From: JAFGXT01 sp963677165
GTDB lineage: Bacteria; Verrucomicrobiota; Lentisphaeria; Victivallales; SZUA-371
Direction of reading: 5' to 3'
Assembly: GCA_963677165.2 (NCBI GenBank)
Contig: CAXXSX010000002.1
Span: 62,001-126,000 of the forward strand
DNA: 64,000 bases
The notes below the pieces were generated by a model, which saw nothing but the letters and a program-made list of their open reading frames with translations, did no database searches and was not told where the DNA came from. Of this stretch, positions 47,954 to 57,176 are shown piece after piece (within the stretch, counting starts at the first letter, position 1; each line of letters starts with the position of its first letter). The position numbers were made by a program, and so were the translations under genes.

Positions 47954-48979
47954 ATGTCGAATGCAATTATCGAACAGTTGAATTCAGCGGTTGCCGCCGC
48001 CGAGGAAAAATTGAACGCGGCTTCCGGTGAAAACGATATAGAAAACGTCCGCATCGAAATGATCGGACGAAAGGGCATTATTCCCGCCCTCAGCAAAGAG
48101 ATGAAGAACGTCCCCCCGGAAGAACGAAAAGCCACCGGCATGGCTTTCAACGATGCAAAAAATAAACTGGAAGAACTTCTTTCTTCTACCACAGAACGTT
48201 TGGCTGATTCAGCCGCAACCAGTGCCGCCGATGCACTTGACCTGACTCTGCCAGGCAGAAAGTGGCAGGCCGGACACCGTCATCCGATCAGCACGGTTAT
48301 GGATGAATGTGTGGAAATCTTCCGCCGTATCGGTTTTATTGTGGCTGACGGTCCGGAAATCGAAGACGTATACCACAACTTTGACGCCCTGAATACCCCG
48401 GACGACCATCCGTCACGCGATCCCGGTGACACCTTTTATTTTGGAGACGGACGCCTCCTGCGCACTCAGACCTCTCCGGTACAGATTCGTACAATGGAAA
48501 ACGGCAATCCCCCGATCCGTATTGTAGCTCCGGGCCGCACCTTTCGCCGCGACACCCCGGATGCAACTCACAGCATGAACTTTCATCAGATCGAAGGGCT
48601 TTATATTGACAAAGACGTATCACTCGGCACATTAAAAAGCGCTTTACTCTATTTTGCCCATGAAATGTTTGGCTCAAAAGTAGGTATCCGCATGCGTCCA
48701 CACTTTTTCCCGTTCACAGAACCGAGCGTGGAAGTCGACTTCTCCTGCATCATGTGCGAAGGCAAAGGCTGCCGTATCTGCAAGAACTCCGGCTGGCTCG
48801 AAATCGCCGGTGCCGGCATGGTTGACCCGGACGTTCTGAAAGCGGTTAACATTGACCCTGACGAATGGAGCGGTTACGCTTTTGGTATGGGTATTGAACG
48901 CATCGCCATGCTGAAATACCGAATCAACGATATCCGCCTGTTGTACGAAAACGACGTGAGATTCCTCGAACAATTCTAG
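47954..48979 (+). CDS. pheS: Phenylalanyl-tRNA synthetase alpha subunit
   Basis: 341 residues. N-terminal coiled coil (residues 1-85), then the class II catalytic core: HPISTVMDECVEIFRRIGF, VYHNFDALNTPDDHPSRD in parts (motif 2 region), LRTQTSPVQIRTM, APGRTFRRDTPDATH (motif 2 Arg), EPSVEVDFSC and GAGMVDPDVL, ending with motif 3 GMGIERIAMLKYRI. CIMCEGKGCRICKNSGW looks like the extra Cys-rich loop present in many PheS. Forms the alpha2beta2 enzyme with PheT. Stop codon followed directly by hairpins (48980). Confidence 0.98.
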   Translation: MSNAIIEQLNSAVAAAEEKLNAASGENDIENVRIEMIGRKGIIPALSKEMKNVPPEERKATGMAFNDAKNKLEELLSSTTERLADSAATSAADALDLTLPGRKWQAGHRHPISTVMDECVEIFRRIGFIVADGPEIEDVYHNFDALNTPDDHPSRDPGDTFYFGDGRLLRTQTSPVQIRTMENGNPPIRIVAPGRTFRRDTPDATHSMNFHQIEGLYIDKDVSLGTLKSALLYFAHEMFGSKVGIRMRPHFFPFTEPSVEVDFSCIMCEGKGCRICKNSGWLEIAGAGMVDPDVLKAVNIDPDEWSGYAFGMGIERIAMLKYRINDIRLLYENDVRFLEQF

Positions 48980-49066
48980 CAGGACCAAGGGCCTGCACCT
49001 CGAGAAGATACTACGTATCTTCCGTACCGGCCTTTGGCCGGGAGCTCCAGGCTTCGCCGTCGCTAA
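48980..49066. repeat. Hairpin cluster between pheS and pheT
   Basis: Immediately after the pheS stop come CCTGC/GCAGG arms, GAAGATAC-TAC-GTATCTTC (perfect 8-bp arms, about 49006-49024) and CCGGCC-TTT-GGCCGG (perfect 6-bp arms). The type differs from the CCGCTTC family. It could shield pheS from 3' decay and set the pheS/pheT ratio. Confidence 0.6.
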
Positions 49067-49113
49067 AAAAATTTTAAAAGATAAAAATATTAATTTATAT
49101 ATAAGGTGAAAAA

Positions 49114-51510
49114 ATGAATCTGTCATACAACTGGCTGGCACAGTACATCGACATTTCCGGTTACACACCGGAAGATCTTGCCGACAAGCTGACCATGGCT
49201 GGAATTGAAGTAGAGGCAATCGAAAAAACCGCTACGGTACCGGATGGCATCGTGGTCGCTAAAATCCTTGAACGCAATCCGCATCCCGATGCCGATAAAC
49301 TTTCCGTCTGTAAAGTTTTCGACGGCAAGGAAGAAGTACAGATCGTCTGCGGCGCACCGAACTGCGACGCCGGTAAAACCATTCCTCTCGCCACCATCGG
49401 CACTGTTTTCGTTGAAGAAGACGGAAAGGAATTCAAGATCAAGAAAGGCAAATTGCGTGGCGTTGAATCTTTCGGAATGATGTGCAGTTCCGACGAACTC
49501 GGCCTTGATGGTGATCATTCCGGTCTATTGGAACTCAGCGATGACTTGAAAGCCGGAACTCCATTGACTGAAATTTATCCGGGCGAAGTCGCCTATGAAC
49601 TGGAAATTACCCCGAATCGTTCCGACTGGCTGTCACACTGGGGGATTGCCCGTGATGTCGGTTGCCTGATCGACCGCGAAGTAAAATTTCCTGAGATCGG
49701 CAAACTCGAAGCGGCTGCCGACACCCTGAATCCGGAACTGGTAACAGTTGAAGCACCGGACCTTTGCCCGCGTTATACTGGACGAATCATTCGAAACGTT
49801 AAAATCCAGGAGAGCCCGGACTGGCTGAAAGAACGCCTGCTGAGCATCGGCCTGCGTCCAATCAATAATGTTGTCGACATCTCCAATTTCGTTCTACATG
49901 AGCTAGGTCAGCCGCTGCATACGTTCGACCTGGATCAACTGGCGGGACAACGCATTATCGTTCGTCGCGCCCGCGACGGCGAGAAATTCACTACTCTTGA
50001 TGGTTCAGAACTGGAACTGGCGGAACGTCATCTAGTAATCTCTGATACGGAAAAAGCAGTTGCTCTGGCAGGTGTCATGGGCGGCCTCAACAGTGGCGTA
50101 ACCGATAAGACCGTTAATCTGCTGATTGAAGGCGCGACCTTCCTGCCGTCAAATGTCCGCAGCACTTCACGTGAACTCGGAATTAGCTCCGATTCTTCAT
50201 ATCGTTACGAACGCGGTACAAACTGGGATATGGCAAAAACCGGCAGCGACCGTGCTTGCGGCCTGATCCTCCAGTTAGCCGGCGGCACCTTGGAAGAAAT
50301 CGTTGATGTAAACTCCGGCAGACCGCAATTTGCTGAGGTCCAATGCCGTTTCGATCGAATTCGCAGCCTGGTGGGTGCCGAAGTCCCGAACGATGAAATC
50401 ATCAGAATCCTCACTCGTCTCGGACTGGAAATCTCCAACTTGGACGATAAGCAGTGCATGATTACTCCGCCGCTGTTCCGTCTGGACATCAGCCGCGAAG
50501 CCGACCTGGCGGAGGAAGTTGCTCGTATCCATGGACTTGATGCTATTCCGGTTCCACCAGTTAAAGCAGTATCCGGTGGAATGCAGGCTGATGATACTTA
50601 TTACGGAATTCAAATGTTGCGCGATCAGTTGATCGGCCTGGGCTTGTATGAGTGCACTCATTACAGTATGGTCAGCGAAGAGTCCGCGCTTAGAGATGCA
50701 GACTTTTCAGCCGAAGAACTGGTTAAGATCGGTAATCCGCTTAGTCTGGAACTGGCTTGCATGCGTCCATCACTGTTCGGCGAAATGCTGGCTACCGTTG
50801 AACGCAATATTGCCCGCCAGACAACCGACCTGAAGCTGTTTGAGCTCGGACGGGTTTTCTGCGCTAATCCAGATAAATACAAAGAAGAACGCAACGAACT
50901 CTGCATTATGCTGAGTGGCAAGAAGCATCCTGAAAGATTCTCTGCGGAACGCTCGGAAGAGTATGATTTTTATGATATCAAAGGACTGATCGAAGCCCTG
51001 CTGGAACTCCGCTGCGTTCAGAGCGTAGCATTCCGTCCCGGCAAGGATGGACGTTTTGACTACTGTGCAGAAATCGTTACAAACGGTCGCACCAGCGGTT
51101 ATGTTGGACAGATAGCGAAGAAATATACCCGTGGCTTCAAAACCACCAGCCCGATATTCGGCGCGGTGATCCAGGCCGATATGCTGTTAAAAATGAAACA
51201 GCCAAAAATCCTGATGAAGCCACTTTCTCAATATCCGTCGACTACTCGTGACGTGGCGTTTGTCGCGCCGGAATCACTCCAGCATAGTGACGTGGTAACA
51301 TTCATCAACAAAGCCAAGCTTAAGTTCCTGGAAAAAGTCGAGCTGTTTGATATTTTCCGCGACGACAACCTCGGAGAAGAACGCAAGAGTATGGCTTATA
51401 CCCTCACGTTCCGCAACCCTGAACGCACCCTGACCGACAAAGAAGTCAATAATGCGTTCGATAAACTACGCAACAGCCTGGCGAAAGGCCTGAACGTAGA
51501 ACTGCGCTAG
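49114..51510 (+). CDS. pheT: Phenylalanyl-tRNA synthetase beta subunit
   Basis: 798 residues, the normal length. tRNA-binding EMAP domain at about 40-155 (ILERNPHPDADKLSVCKVFD in parts). B3/B4 editing domain at about 210-390 (RYTGRIIRNVKI, LRPINNVVDISNFVLHELGQ, GGLNSGVTD). B5 domain at about 400-475 (FDRIRSLVGAEVPNDEI). Synthetase-like core at 480-680 (PPLFRLDISREADLAEEVAR). C-terminal ferredoxin-fold anticodon-binding domain at about 700-798 (SQYPSTTRDVAFV). AAGGTGA precedes the ATG. A palindromic repeat and terminator follow the stop. Confidence 0.98.
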   Translation: MNLSYNWLAQYIDISGYTPEDLADKLTMAGIEVEAIEKTATVPDGIVVAKILERNPHPDADKLSVCKVFDGKEEVQIVCGAPNCDAGKTIPLATIGTVFVEEDGKEFKIKKGKLRGVESFGMMCSSDELGLDGDHSGLLELSDDLKAGTPLTEIYPGEVAYELEITPNRSDWLSHWGIARDVGCLIDREVKFPEIGKLEAAADTLNPELVTVEAPDLCPRYTGRIIRNVKIQESPDWLKERLLSIGLRPINNVVDISNFVLHELGQPLHTFDLDQLAGQRIIVRRARDGEKFTTLDGSELELAERHLVISDTEKAVALAGVMGGLNSGVTDKTVNLLIEGATFLPSNVRSTSRELGISSDSSYRYERGTNWDMAKTGSDRACGLILQLAGGTLEEIVDVNSGRPQFAEVQCRFDRIRSLVGAEVPNDEIIRILTRLGLEISNLDDKQCMITPPLFRLDISREADLAEEVARIHGLDAIPVPPVKAVSGGMQADDTYYGIQMLRDQLIGLGLYECTHYSMVSEESALRDADFSAEELVKIGNPLSLELACMRPSLFGEMLATVERNIARQTTDLKLFELGRVFCANPDKYKEERNELCIMLSGKKHPERFSAERSEEYDFYDIKGLIEALLELRCVQSVAFRPGKDGRFDYCAEIVTNGRTSGYVGQIAKKYTRGFKTTSPIFGAVIQADMLLKMKQPKILMKPLSQYPSTTRDVAFVAPESLQHSDVVTFINKAKLKFLEKVELFDIFRDDNLGEERKSMAYTLTFRNPERTLTDKEVNNAFDKLRNSLAKGLNVELR

Positions 51511-51547
51511 CCCGTACGACTGACAGCGAGATAGCGCTACGGAAGCG
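51511..51547 (-). repeat. Stop-proximal palindromic repeat, copy 6
   Basis: Begins at the base after the pheT stop codon. On the minus strand: CGCTTCCGTAGCGCTATC then CTGTCAGTCGTACGGG, matching the ends of copies 3 and 4 with the central part deleted. Confidence 0.6.
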
Positions 51548-51562
51548 ATGAGAAAAACAACA

Positions 51563-51605
51563 AAGCGTTTCGGAATCAGTTAGATCCCGGAACGCTTTTC
51601 TTGTA
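51563..51605 (+). terminator. Terminator of pheST
   Basis: Stem AAGCGTTTCGG / CCGGAACGCTT (51563-51573, 51587-51597, one mismatch) followed by TTTTCTTG. Confidence 0.75.
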
Positions 51606-51679
51606 AAATTCGATATATTGACAGGAGCATATATAATAACGCAGAACTTCCAACTTAAAGAGGAATAAAATAAACCACT

Positions 51680-54600
51680 TTAATTCCCGGAGTATTGCTG
51701 TTTTAGTTTTATTGCCTGAGCCTTCCATTTGGCATTGGGATTTTTCTGCTGCGTGATTTGGTCAATAGCAGCCAATGCCTGTTCCTTATTGCCTGATGAG
51801 AATTGGATTTTTGCAATTTGATACAAAGCCATGGTTTTTGCCGATTCGGCATAACCGGCAGTATCGACTGCTTTTTGATAAGATTTCAGAGCGGCTGTAA
51901 TATCTTTTAATTTATTTCTCTCACATTCTGCTTTCATCATCCGGACAATACCGACATGCGGTCCACTCGTCAAAAGTTTTGAAGCTCTGTCATATTGATC
52001 TATCGCCTTGTCATATTGTCCAAGAACTTCATACGCAGCCCCAACCAGTCGGCGGCAAAAAGTTCCATGTGGTCCTTTCACTTTAGCCAGTTCAGATTCA
52101 GAAAAGGCGGTAACTATTGCATTATAATCTCTTTGAAAATTGAGCACCTGAAGCCTCTTAAGCATAATATCAGGAAGGTTTGGTGATGTGCCATATTCCG
52201 TTTGCATCTGATTGATTACTTCAAGCGCTTCGGTATATTTTTTTCGTTTACACAAAGCTAATAATTTTTTCTTCAGATTTTGATAACTCGCATTTGTTAT
52301 TTTAACCGGAACCACAAAGTCAAGTCGCCCGAAATCAGCCGGATCGCAGTAGCTATCATCAAAATTTGATGTCCAGGATGATACCTGAGCTCCTGAGGGA
52401 TTACCGCTCCCTGCCGGGAAGTGCCGCCGAACGATCTCCATTCTGAAACTATCGTCGTTTTTGGGAAGTTTCGTCCCAAGAGTGGCAAATGGGATTGTCA
52501 TAACCGCAGTCCAGCAATTTTCTGCAGGTAGAACATCAGTTTCATATTCCCATTTTCCATTCCATGACTTATCTTCTTTACCATAGTCAGGATGGAGAGA
52601 ATCGGTAATAAATCCACATCTGCCATCAAATTTAGCATGTTTAGCAGGAGAGAACACAAAATGATAATATCTTTTCTGCGCGACCTCTACATCCAGAAAA
52701 ATCTCCAGACCTTCCCGCATATTATATGGCTTGTCATAACCAGCGTTATGGGTACAGAAATTTGCTTCGTCGACATTAGAAAACCTATTTACAAAACGAA
52801 AGTAAAGATTATGATCATCATATGCAACGCTGAAATTCACCGCCTCGCTCTGACTACCGAAAACAGCAGGAAGAACCGCTTTTTTCCCAAGAAATTTCGC
52901 GACGGCTACCGGAGAATCCAGATAAACCGCTGTCGTAACTTTTTCTTTTGTAGTCTTTGTTCCCGGAGACTGCTGAGGCGCAGTTGTTTTAATGGTTTTT
53001 CTTAACTTTTCCACCCTGGCCAGCAAACCTGGAAACGGAGTACAAACCTGACCACCGCCATTGCGAACTACTTTTTTGGGAAGATTCATAAAAAACGGCC
53101 AGTTAAATCCTGGTTCCTGAATCATTTTGCCGTTTGCGTCATACCAGGAATCGAGCATCTTATCGCGTCTTCGTACCGCTGCATCCAGCATTCTGAATGC
53201 TTCAGGAGAATGAGACAAGTTATAGGTATTGTTGTAAGCATATATTTCCACCAGATTTTTTAAATAATCGAGTTCGCGTTTTACCAGTTTCAGCCGGGCC
53301 TGTACCTTGGGAGAATGATCCAGCTTCATCGCATGATTTAACAGTTTTTCCCAGTGGAGCACAAGGTATGGTTGAAAAATAAAGCTGATCTGAATATCTG
53401 GATTTCGGGGCTGTGTATTAAGCAGACCAATTTTGCTGGTGCCATCTTTGAAATCCAGATTTTTATACATTGAGTCGAATAACCTCTTCATAGGCGCATA
53501 AGCCTTACCGTAAGCCACGCGATAAAAATCATCGGCAATCTTCTGAGGATCGGCATAAGGGTCAAACAACAACTGGCTATAGACATAATACGCCGGACCA
53601 TCAAGACCGAGAGCCTCTCCCATATAGCATTTAAAAATACCTATAACATCGTTCTTATCAAACAAACGAAGTTGTTTCGCCAGATATTGCAGAGAGCGCT
53701 TGGGACAGAAAATCGTAGTGTGGTATTCGCCCCAGTTATAAGTATATACCAGCTTGGGCACTTTAATTTTTTTCCACCGGGCGAATGTCTCGGGCCAGTC
53801 ATCCCAGGAGGTTAACTCAATAATAACATTATCCGGAAAATCATGAAAGCTGGTGGGGGGATTTTTGGTGTCGCTATAGGCCATACAAACAATCTTCAGT
53901 CCGGGACAACGTTTCTTCATCTTTTCTGCGATCTTACGGTAAACTTGCCACAGTGCATCCCCATAACCGTTTTTCGCTAATTCCTTACATTTCTCGCACT
54001 GGCAATGAACACACCCGTCGGTTTGTCCTAATTCCACCCATTTGCAACCGTTATGGTACTGACGTTCCAATTCTTTCATCATTAATTCCTGTACCTCTGG
54101 ATTGGATATGCAAAGATGTCCAGCACCTCCAGGGCCATAATCCGGTCGGCGTTTTCCGTCTACCATCACAAAATATTCGGGATGTGATTTGCTGTATTTG
54201 TGCTTTGAAACTGCGTATGGAAAAGAATGCCCGCCATATGTCTTGAAATAAGGTATTTCATTATGATTTAAAGGAATGGTAATATCGCCATAACAGGAAC
54301 GTCCGAAACAGAATGGAAATCTGGCTGAACCAACGTAGTCAATATTACTGCTGATTGTAAGAATTTTATGCCTGGGAACATGTAATCCGTTCGGACCGGG
54401 AAGCAGAAAACGTACACCTAATTGTTTTTCAAGAAAAGATGATACCGCCTTATAAGTACCCATAAACCCTTTGTAGCTCCGGTCTTTAATGTCTTTATTG
54501 AGTCGCATATCACCTATTTTCATCAGGTATTCGCGATCGTGATAAGATAGACCCCCTTTCATATTCGCGGATTCGTCGCAGCCAACCAGAAAAATATTTT

Positions 54601-54949
54601 TTCCAATTACCCGTTTACAAAAGGTCCAGTCTTTCAGTTTATCGAAAGGAATACCGGCTTTTTTTGCAGCTTGGGTCTTACCCAGATATATATGCGGTTT
54701 ATTGTTCGATGCGGCTGATTCTTTTACAATCGGCAACTTACAACCGGCAGATTGTTCAACGATGGATTGCAGCAAATCAGCGGCTTTGCCAACCCTTCGG
54801 CCGGGATCAGAATTGGGGACAACGATATCATATAACGATTTTCCGTTAATCGTCAATGTCAGCATGGGATTGTCGGCAACCGCGATACAGCACAATCCGA
54901 ATAATATACCTGACCACATACCTATAATCATGAAAAAACTTTTCAGCAT
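51680..54949 (-). CDS. Secreted DUF4838 glycan-active protein with CBM9-like and TPR domains
   Basis: 1089 residues. Signal peptide about 1-26. N-terminal glucuronidase-like alpha/beta domain (30-160; RFLLPGPNGLHVPRHK after it). TIM-barrel-like core with DUF4838 (200-560): ELGQTDGCVHCQCEKCKEL carries the family's Cys cluster, and ELTSWDDW, FKCYMGEALGLDGPAYYVY follow. A CBM9-like domain at about 685-895 (FSVAYDDHNLYFRFVNRF, EGLEIFLDVE, WTAVMTIPFATLG, SSWTSNFDDSYCDPADFGRL). C-terminal TPR-type helices at 900-1085 (EALEVINQM, YDKAIDQYDRASKLL, AALKSYQKAVDTAGYAE). Likely a secreted or surface glycan enzyme. Downstream of, and in line with, a prepilin-like gene. Confidence 0.8.
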   Translation of the reverse strand: MLKSFFMIIGMWSGILFGLCCIAVADNPMLTLTINGKSLYDIVVPNSDPGRRVGKAADLLQSIVEQSAGCKLPIVKESAASNNKPHIYLGKTQAAKKAGIPFDKLKDWTFCKRVIGKNIFLVGCDESANMKGGLSYHDREYLMKIGDMRLNKDIKDRSYKGFMGTYKAVSSFLEKQLGVRFLLPGPNGLHVPRHKILTISSNIDYVGSARFPFCFGRSCYGDITIPLNHNEIPYFKTYGGHSFPYAVSKHKYSKSHPEYFVMVDGKRRPDYGPGGAGHLCISNPEVQELMMKELERQYHNGCKWVELGQTDGCVHCQCEKCKELAKNGYGDALWQVYRKIAEKMKKRCPGLKIVCMAYSDTKNPPTSFHDFPDNVIIELTSWDDWPETFARWKKIKVPKLVYTYNWGEYHTTIFCPKRSLQYLAKQLRLFDKNDVIGIFKCYMGEALGLDGPAYYVYSQLLFDPYADPQKIADDFYRVAYGKAYAPMKRLFDSMYKNLDFKDGTSKIGLLNTQPRNPDIQISFIFQPYLVLHWEKLLNHAMKLDHSPKVQARLKLVKRELDYLKNLVEIYAYNNTYNLSHSPEAFRMLDAAVRRRDKMLDSWYDANGKMIQEPGFNWPFFMNLPKKVVRNGGGQVCTPFPGLLARVEKLRKTIKTTAPQQSPGTKTTKEKVTTAVYLDSPVAVAKFLGKKAVLPAVFGSQSEAVNFSVAYDDHNLYFRFVNRFSNVDEANFCTHNAGYDKPYNMREGLEIFLDVEVAQKRYYHFVFSPAKHAKFDGRCGFITDSLHPDYGKEDKSWNGKWEYETDVLPAENCWTAVMTIPFATLGTKLPKNDDSFRMEIVRRHFPAGSGNPSGAQVSSWTSNFDDSYCDPADFGRLDFVVPVKITNASYQNLKKKLLALCKRKKYTEALEVINQMQTEYGTSPNLPDIMLKRLQVLNFQRDYNAIVTAFSESELAKVKGPHGTFCRRLVGAAYEVLGQYDKAIDQYDRASKLLTSGPHVGIVRMMKAECERNKLKDITAALKSYQKAVDTAGYAESAKTMALYQIAKIQFSSGNKEQALAAIDQITQQKNPNAKWKAQAIKLKQQYSGN

Positions 54950-55055
54950 TTTGACCTCTGTTTTAGACTTTTTTTATTGAAAAAAATACAATCATTCTAT
55001 TTGCTTGCGAAGCTGTAATTTGCGCAAAAAGTGTACTCTTTCCGCTACTGTAGTT

Positions 55056-55715
55056 TTAGTAATAAGACCAGCCGGTTGTACTGGAACTGGACGTTCCGAT
55101 ATAGTATTGCGTTAAGGATCCGAGTTCCTGTCGTCCCAAAGGTTCGACATGGCCATCAAGCATGCCGGCGTTGGCTCTATGATTATGCCTCAAATGAACG
55201 GTTGATCCCAAATTCGATGCCCACCATAAATATTGCTTGTGATCACTGCCTTGAAGAGCGCTATCAAGAATTTCCGGAATGGTAGAAAACGTATTGATGG
55301 CATATTTATAAACATTGTCGCTTTTCCGCCAAGCCGGCTCCATATGCAGCTTGCGAAACGAACTGCGGTACATGACTCCGTATGTATAAGGTCGGCTATA
55401 TCCATAAGGCAACCAGGCTGGACAAGAGGCCGTCTTTGTATTCAGAAGGTCTGCACTACTCAAATGATCCATCCACAATAATTTGCCTTGACTACTCCGA
55501 TTGTTGACATTAGACCACATCCATCCATCATATGTATCTACATACATTTGCAGTGACAGCAATGTTTGTTTAATATTATTGGTACAGGCAATTGCTTTTG
55601 CTTTATCTCTTGCTTTGCCAAGTGCGGGAAGCAGCATTGCCGCCAGGATTGCGATGATAGCTATCACTATCAGGAGTTCGATAAGTGTGAAATATTTTCT
55701 CTTACTCTTCATCAT
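55056..55715 (-). CDS. Prepilin-like H-X9-DG protein, set 5
   Basis: 219 residues. N-terminus MMKSKRKYFTLIELLIVIAI, then LPALGKARDKAKAIACTNNI. The residue before F is Tyr. C-terminal HNHRANAGMLDGH (H-X9-DG). It lies 106 bp before the DUF4838 gene on the same strand and is divergent from the first AraC gene. Its promoter region has TATAAT on the minus strand (55765-55770 on the plus strand) but no good -35 box, as expected for an activator-dependent promoter. Confidence 0.9.
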   Translation of the reverse strand: MMKSKRKYFTLIELLIVIAIIAILAAMLLPALGKARDKAKAIACTNNIKQTLLSLQMYVDTYDGWMWSNVNNRSSQGKLLWMDHLSSADLLNTKTASCPAWLPYGYSRPYTYGVMYRSSFRKLHMEPAWRKSDNVYKYAINTFSTIPEILDSALQGSDHKQYLWWASNLGSTVHLRHNHRANAGMLDGHVEPLGRQELGSLTQYYIGTSSSSTTGWSYY

Positions 55716-55764
55716 ATACTCTCCTTTTTCTTTTGGGTCTGGTAATTTATGTTAATATATAACT

Positions 55765-55770
55765 ATTATA
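55765..55770 (-). promoter_or_regulatory. -10 box of the prepilin-DUF4838 unit
   Basis: TATAAT on the minus strand, about 50 bp before the prepilin-like start codon. At 17 bp upstream the sequence is AAGGCA, far from TTGACA, so an activator (the divergent AraC-type protein) is probably required. Confidence 0.5.
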
Positions 55771-55928
55771 GTATTAAAATAGCAAATTGCCTTGATTATT
55801 TGCCAAAGAAATAGCATTATCTGATCAAATATCTCCTTTAGTTCTCGCTTATTGGATTGAAATCATTCCTTTTGTATCATATACTACAGTTAATAATCAA
55901 CGACACAAAACCCAGGGCAAATGTTACA

Positions 55929-56819
55929 ATGATCCAATTATCTTTAAAACAATATTCACATATTGACGGTTTACAGTTGTATGCCGAAAGGACAATTCAT
56001 TATGAATCAGAAAAGGTAAAAATTCATGATCATGATTTTTATGAGCTGGTCATTGTGCAAAAGGGTTCCGGATATCATGTGATTGATGATCATCAGTTTG
56101 CGATTAGCGATGGAGATTTCTTTGTCATTTTACCCGGACATAATCATAACTACGAGAATATCGATCATCTTACCTTAATGAATATCCTGTTTGATCCGAT
56201 GATTCTGGATGTTTTCAGCAATGACATGACTAATATTCCCTGTTTTCAAATCATGTTCAATTCACATTCTGAGTTTTCCTCGTCCGTGCAGGGATGTGTA
56301 AAAATGAATATCAATGAGGAAAATCTTTCGGAAATCATGCGATTGTTCAATCGTATTGTTGAAGAACAAAATAATTTTCAAAGTGGGTCGACAACATTTA
56401 TCCTAACCTCTTTTATTCAAATGATATTGATCCTCTGCCGAACCAGCAGCCCTGTTGACAACAGGTATTACAGCCATACTTACAAGATTAGTAAAGCAAT
56501 AAGTTATATTAAGAAAAATTACCCCCAGAAAATCACTCTTGAAACCCTGGCGGAAATTTCCGGCTTGTCAGTTAGTTCATTCCGACGCTACTTTCATGGT
56601 GCAGTTGGCACGTCGCCCATCAATTACCTGCTGAAGTTGAGATTACAGAAAGCAGCAGAACTACTGGATTCCAATGATCAGTCGATCAGTGAAATCGCTT
56701 ATAAGACCGGTTTCAGTGACAGTAATTATTTTATTCGCCAATTTAAGAAGTTCACAGGAGAAACTCCATTAAAATATCGAGCAGGCAACCATGGAAGTTT
56801 TTATATTCCGAGACATTAA
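55929..56819 (+). CDS. AraC-family regulator, cupin type (first)
   Basis: 296 residues from the ATG at 55929; the open frame extends to a TTG at 55857 but that segment (MKSFLLYHILQLI) does not look like the family. N-terminal cupin sensor with HDHDFYELVIVQKGSGYHVI and FFVILPGHNHNY (metal or sugar-binding His). C-terminal double HTH at about 200-290: ITLETLAEISGLSVSSFRRYF and SISEIAYKTGFSDSNYFIRQFKK in parts. Divergent from the prepilin-DUF4838 unit, which it probably activates. The weak spacing of its own ribosome-binding site leaves the start uncertain. Confidence 0.87.
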   Translation: MIQLSLKQYSHIDGLQLYAERTIHYESEKVKIHDHDFYELVIVQKGSGYHVIDDHQFAISDGDFFVILPGHNHNYENIDHLTLMNILFDPMILDVFSNDMTNIPCFQIMFNSHSEFSSSVQGCVKMNINEENLSEIMRLFNRIVEEQNNFQSGSTTFILTSFIQMILILCRTSSPVDNRYYSHTYKISKAISYIKKNYPQKITLETLAEISGLSVSSFRRYFHGAVGTSPINYLLKLRLQKAAELLDSNDQSISEIAYKTGFSDSNYFIRQFKKFTGETPLKYRAGNHGSFYIPRH

Positions 56820-57176
56820 GTCTTTCATGCTTGCCAGAAGATGCCGCTGTGCTATTAAAACGGCTTAAACAATGTCAACTCTGGTTGCAATTACTTCTCT
56901 TTTGGGGCAGTTATTACTGAATCCTCCAGGTTATGCAATGCATATGGCTATATTAATTACTTGCTCTCTCAAGGTAAAGAAATTACCCAATACCAGGATT
57001 TCAATTGCCACCGACAATATTGACCATATCAATAAGGATAACATTATGTGTTCAACTAGAGAAGCTTTCAGATGAATTAAAACAACTCTTTCATTTCTTC
57101 AGATGATAACAGGAACGCCTCGCAAAGGTAGAGCTACCAGTCACCGCCAATAAAACAGCTGATTTTCAGATTATCT
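56820..57176. other. Intergenic region with possible decayed coding sequence
   Basis: A 67-codon frame (56872-57075) and pieces in the other two frames (LPEDAAVLLKRLKQ, GYINYLLSQGKEITQYQDF) suggest a broken gene, but I recognise no family and no repeats. Lies between two converging AraC genes. Confidence 0.35.
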
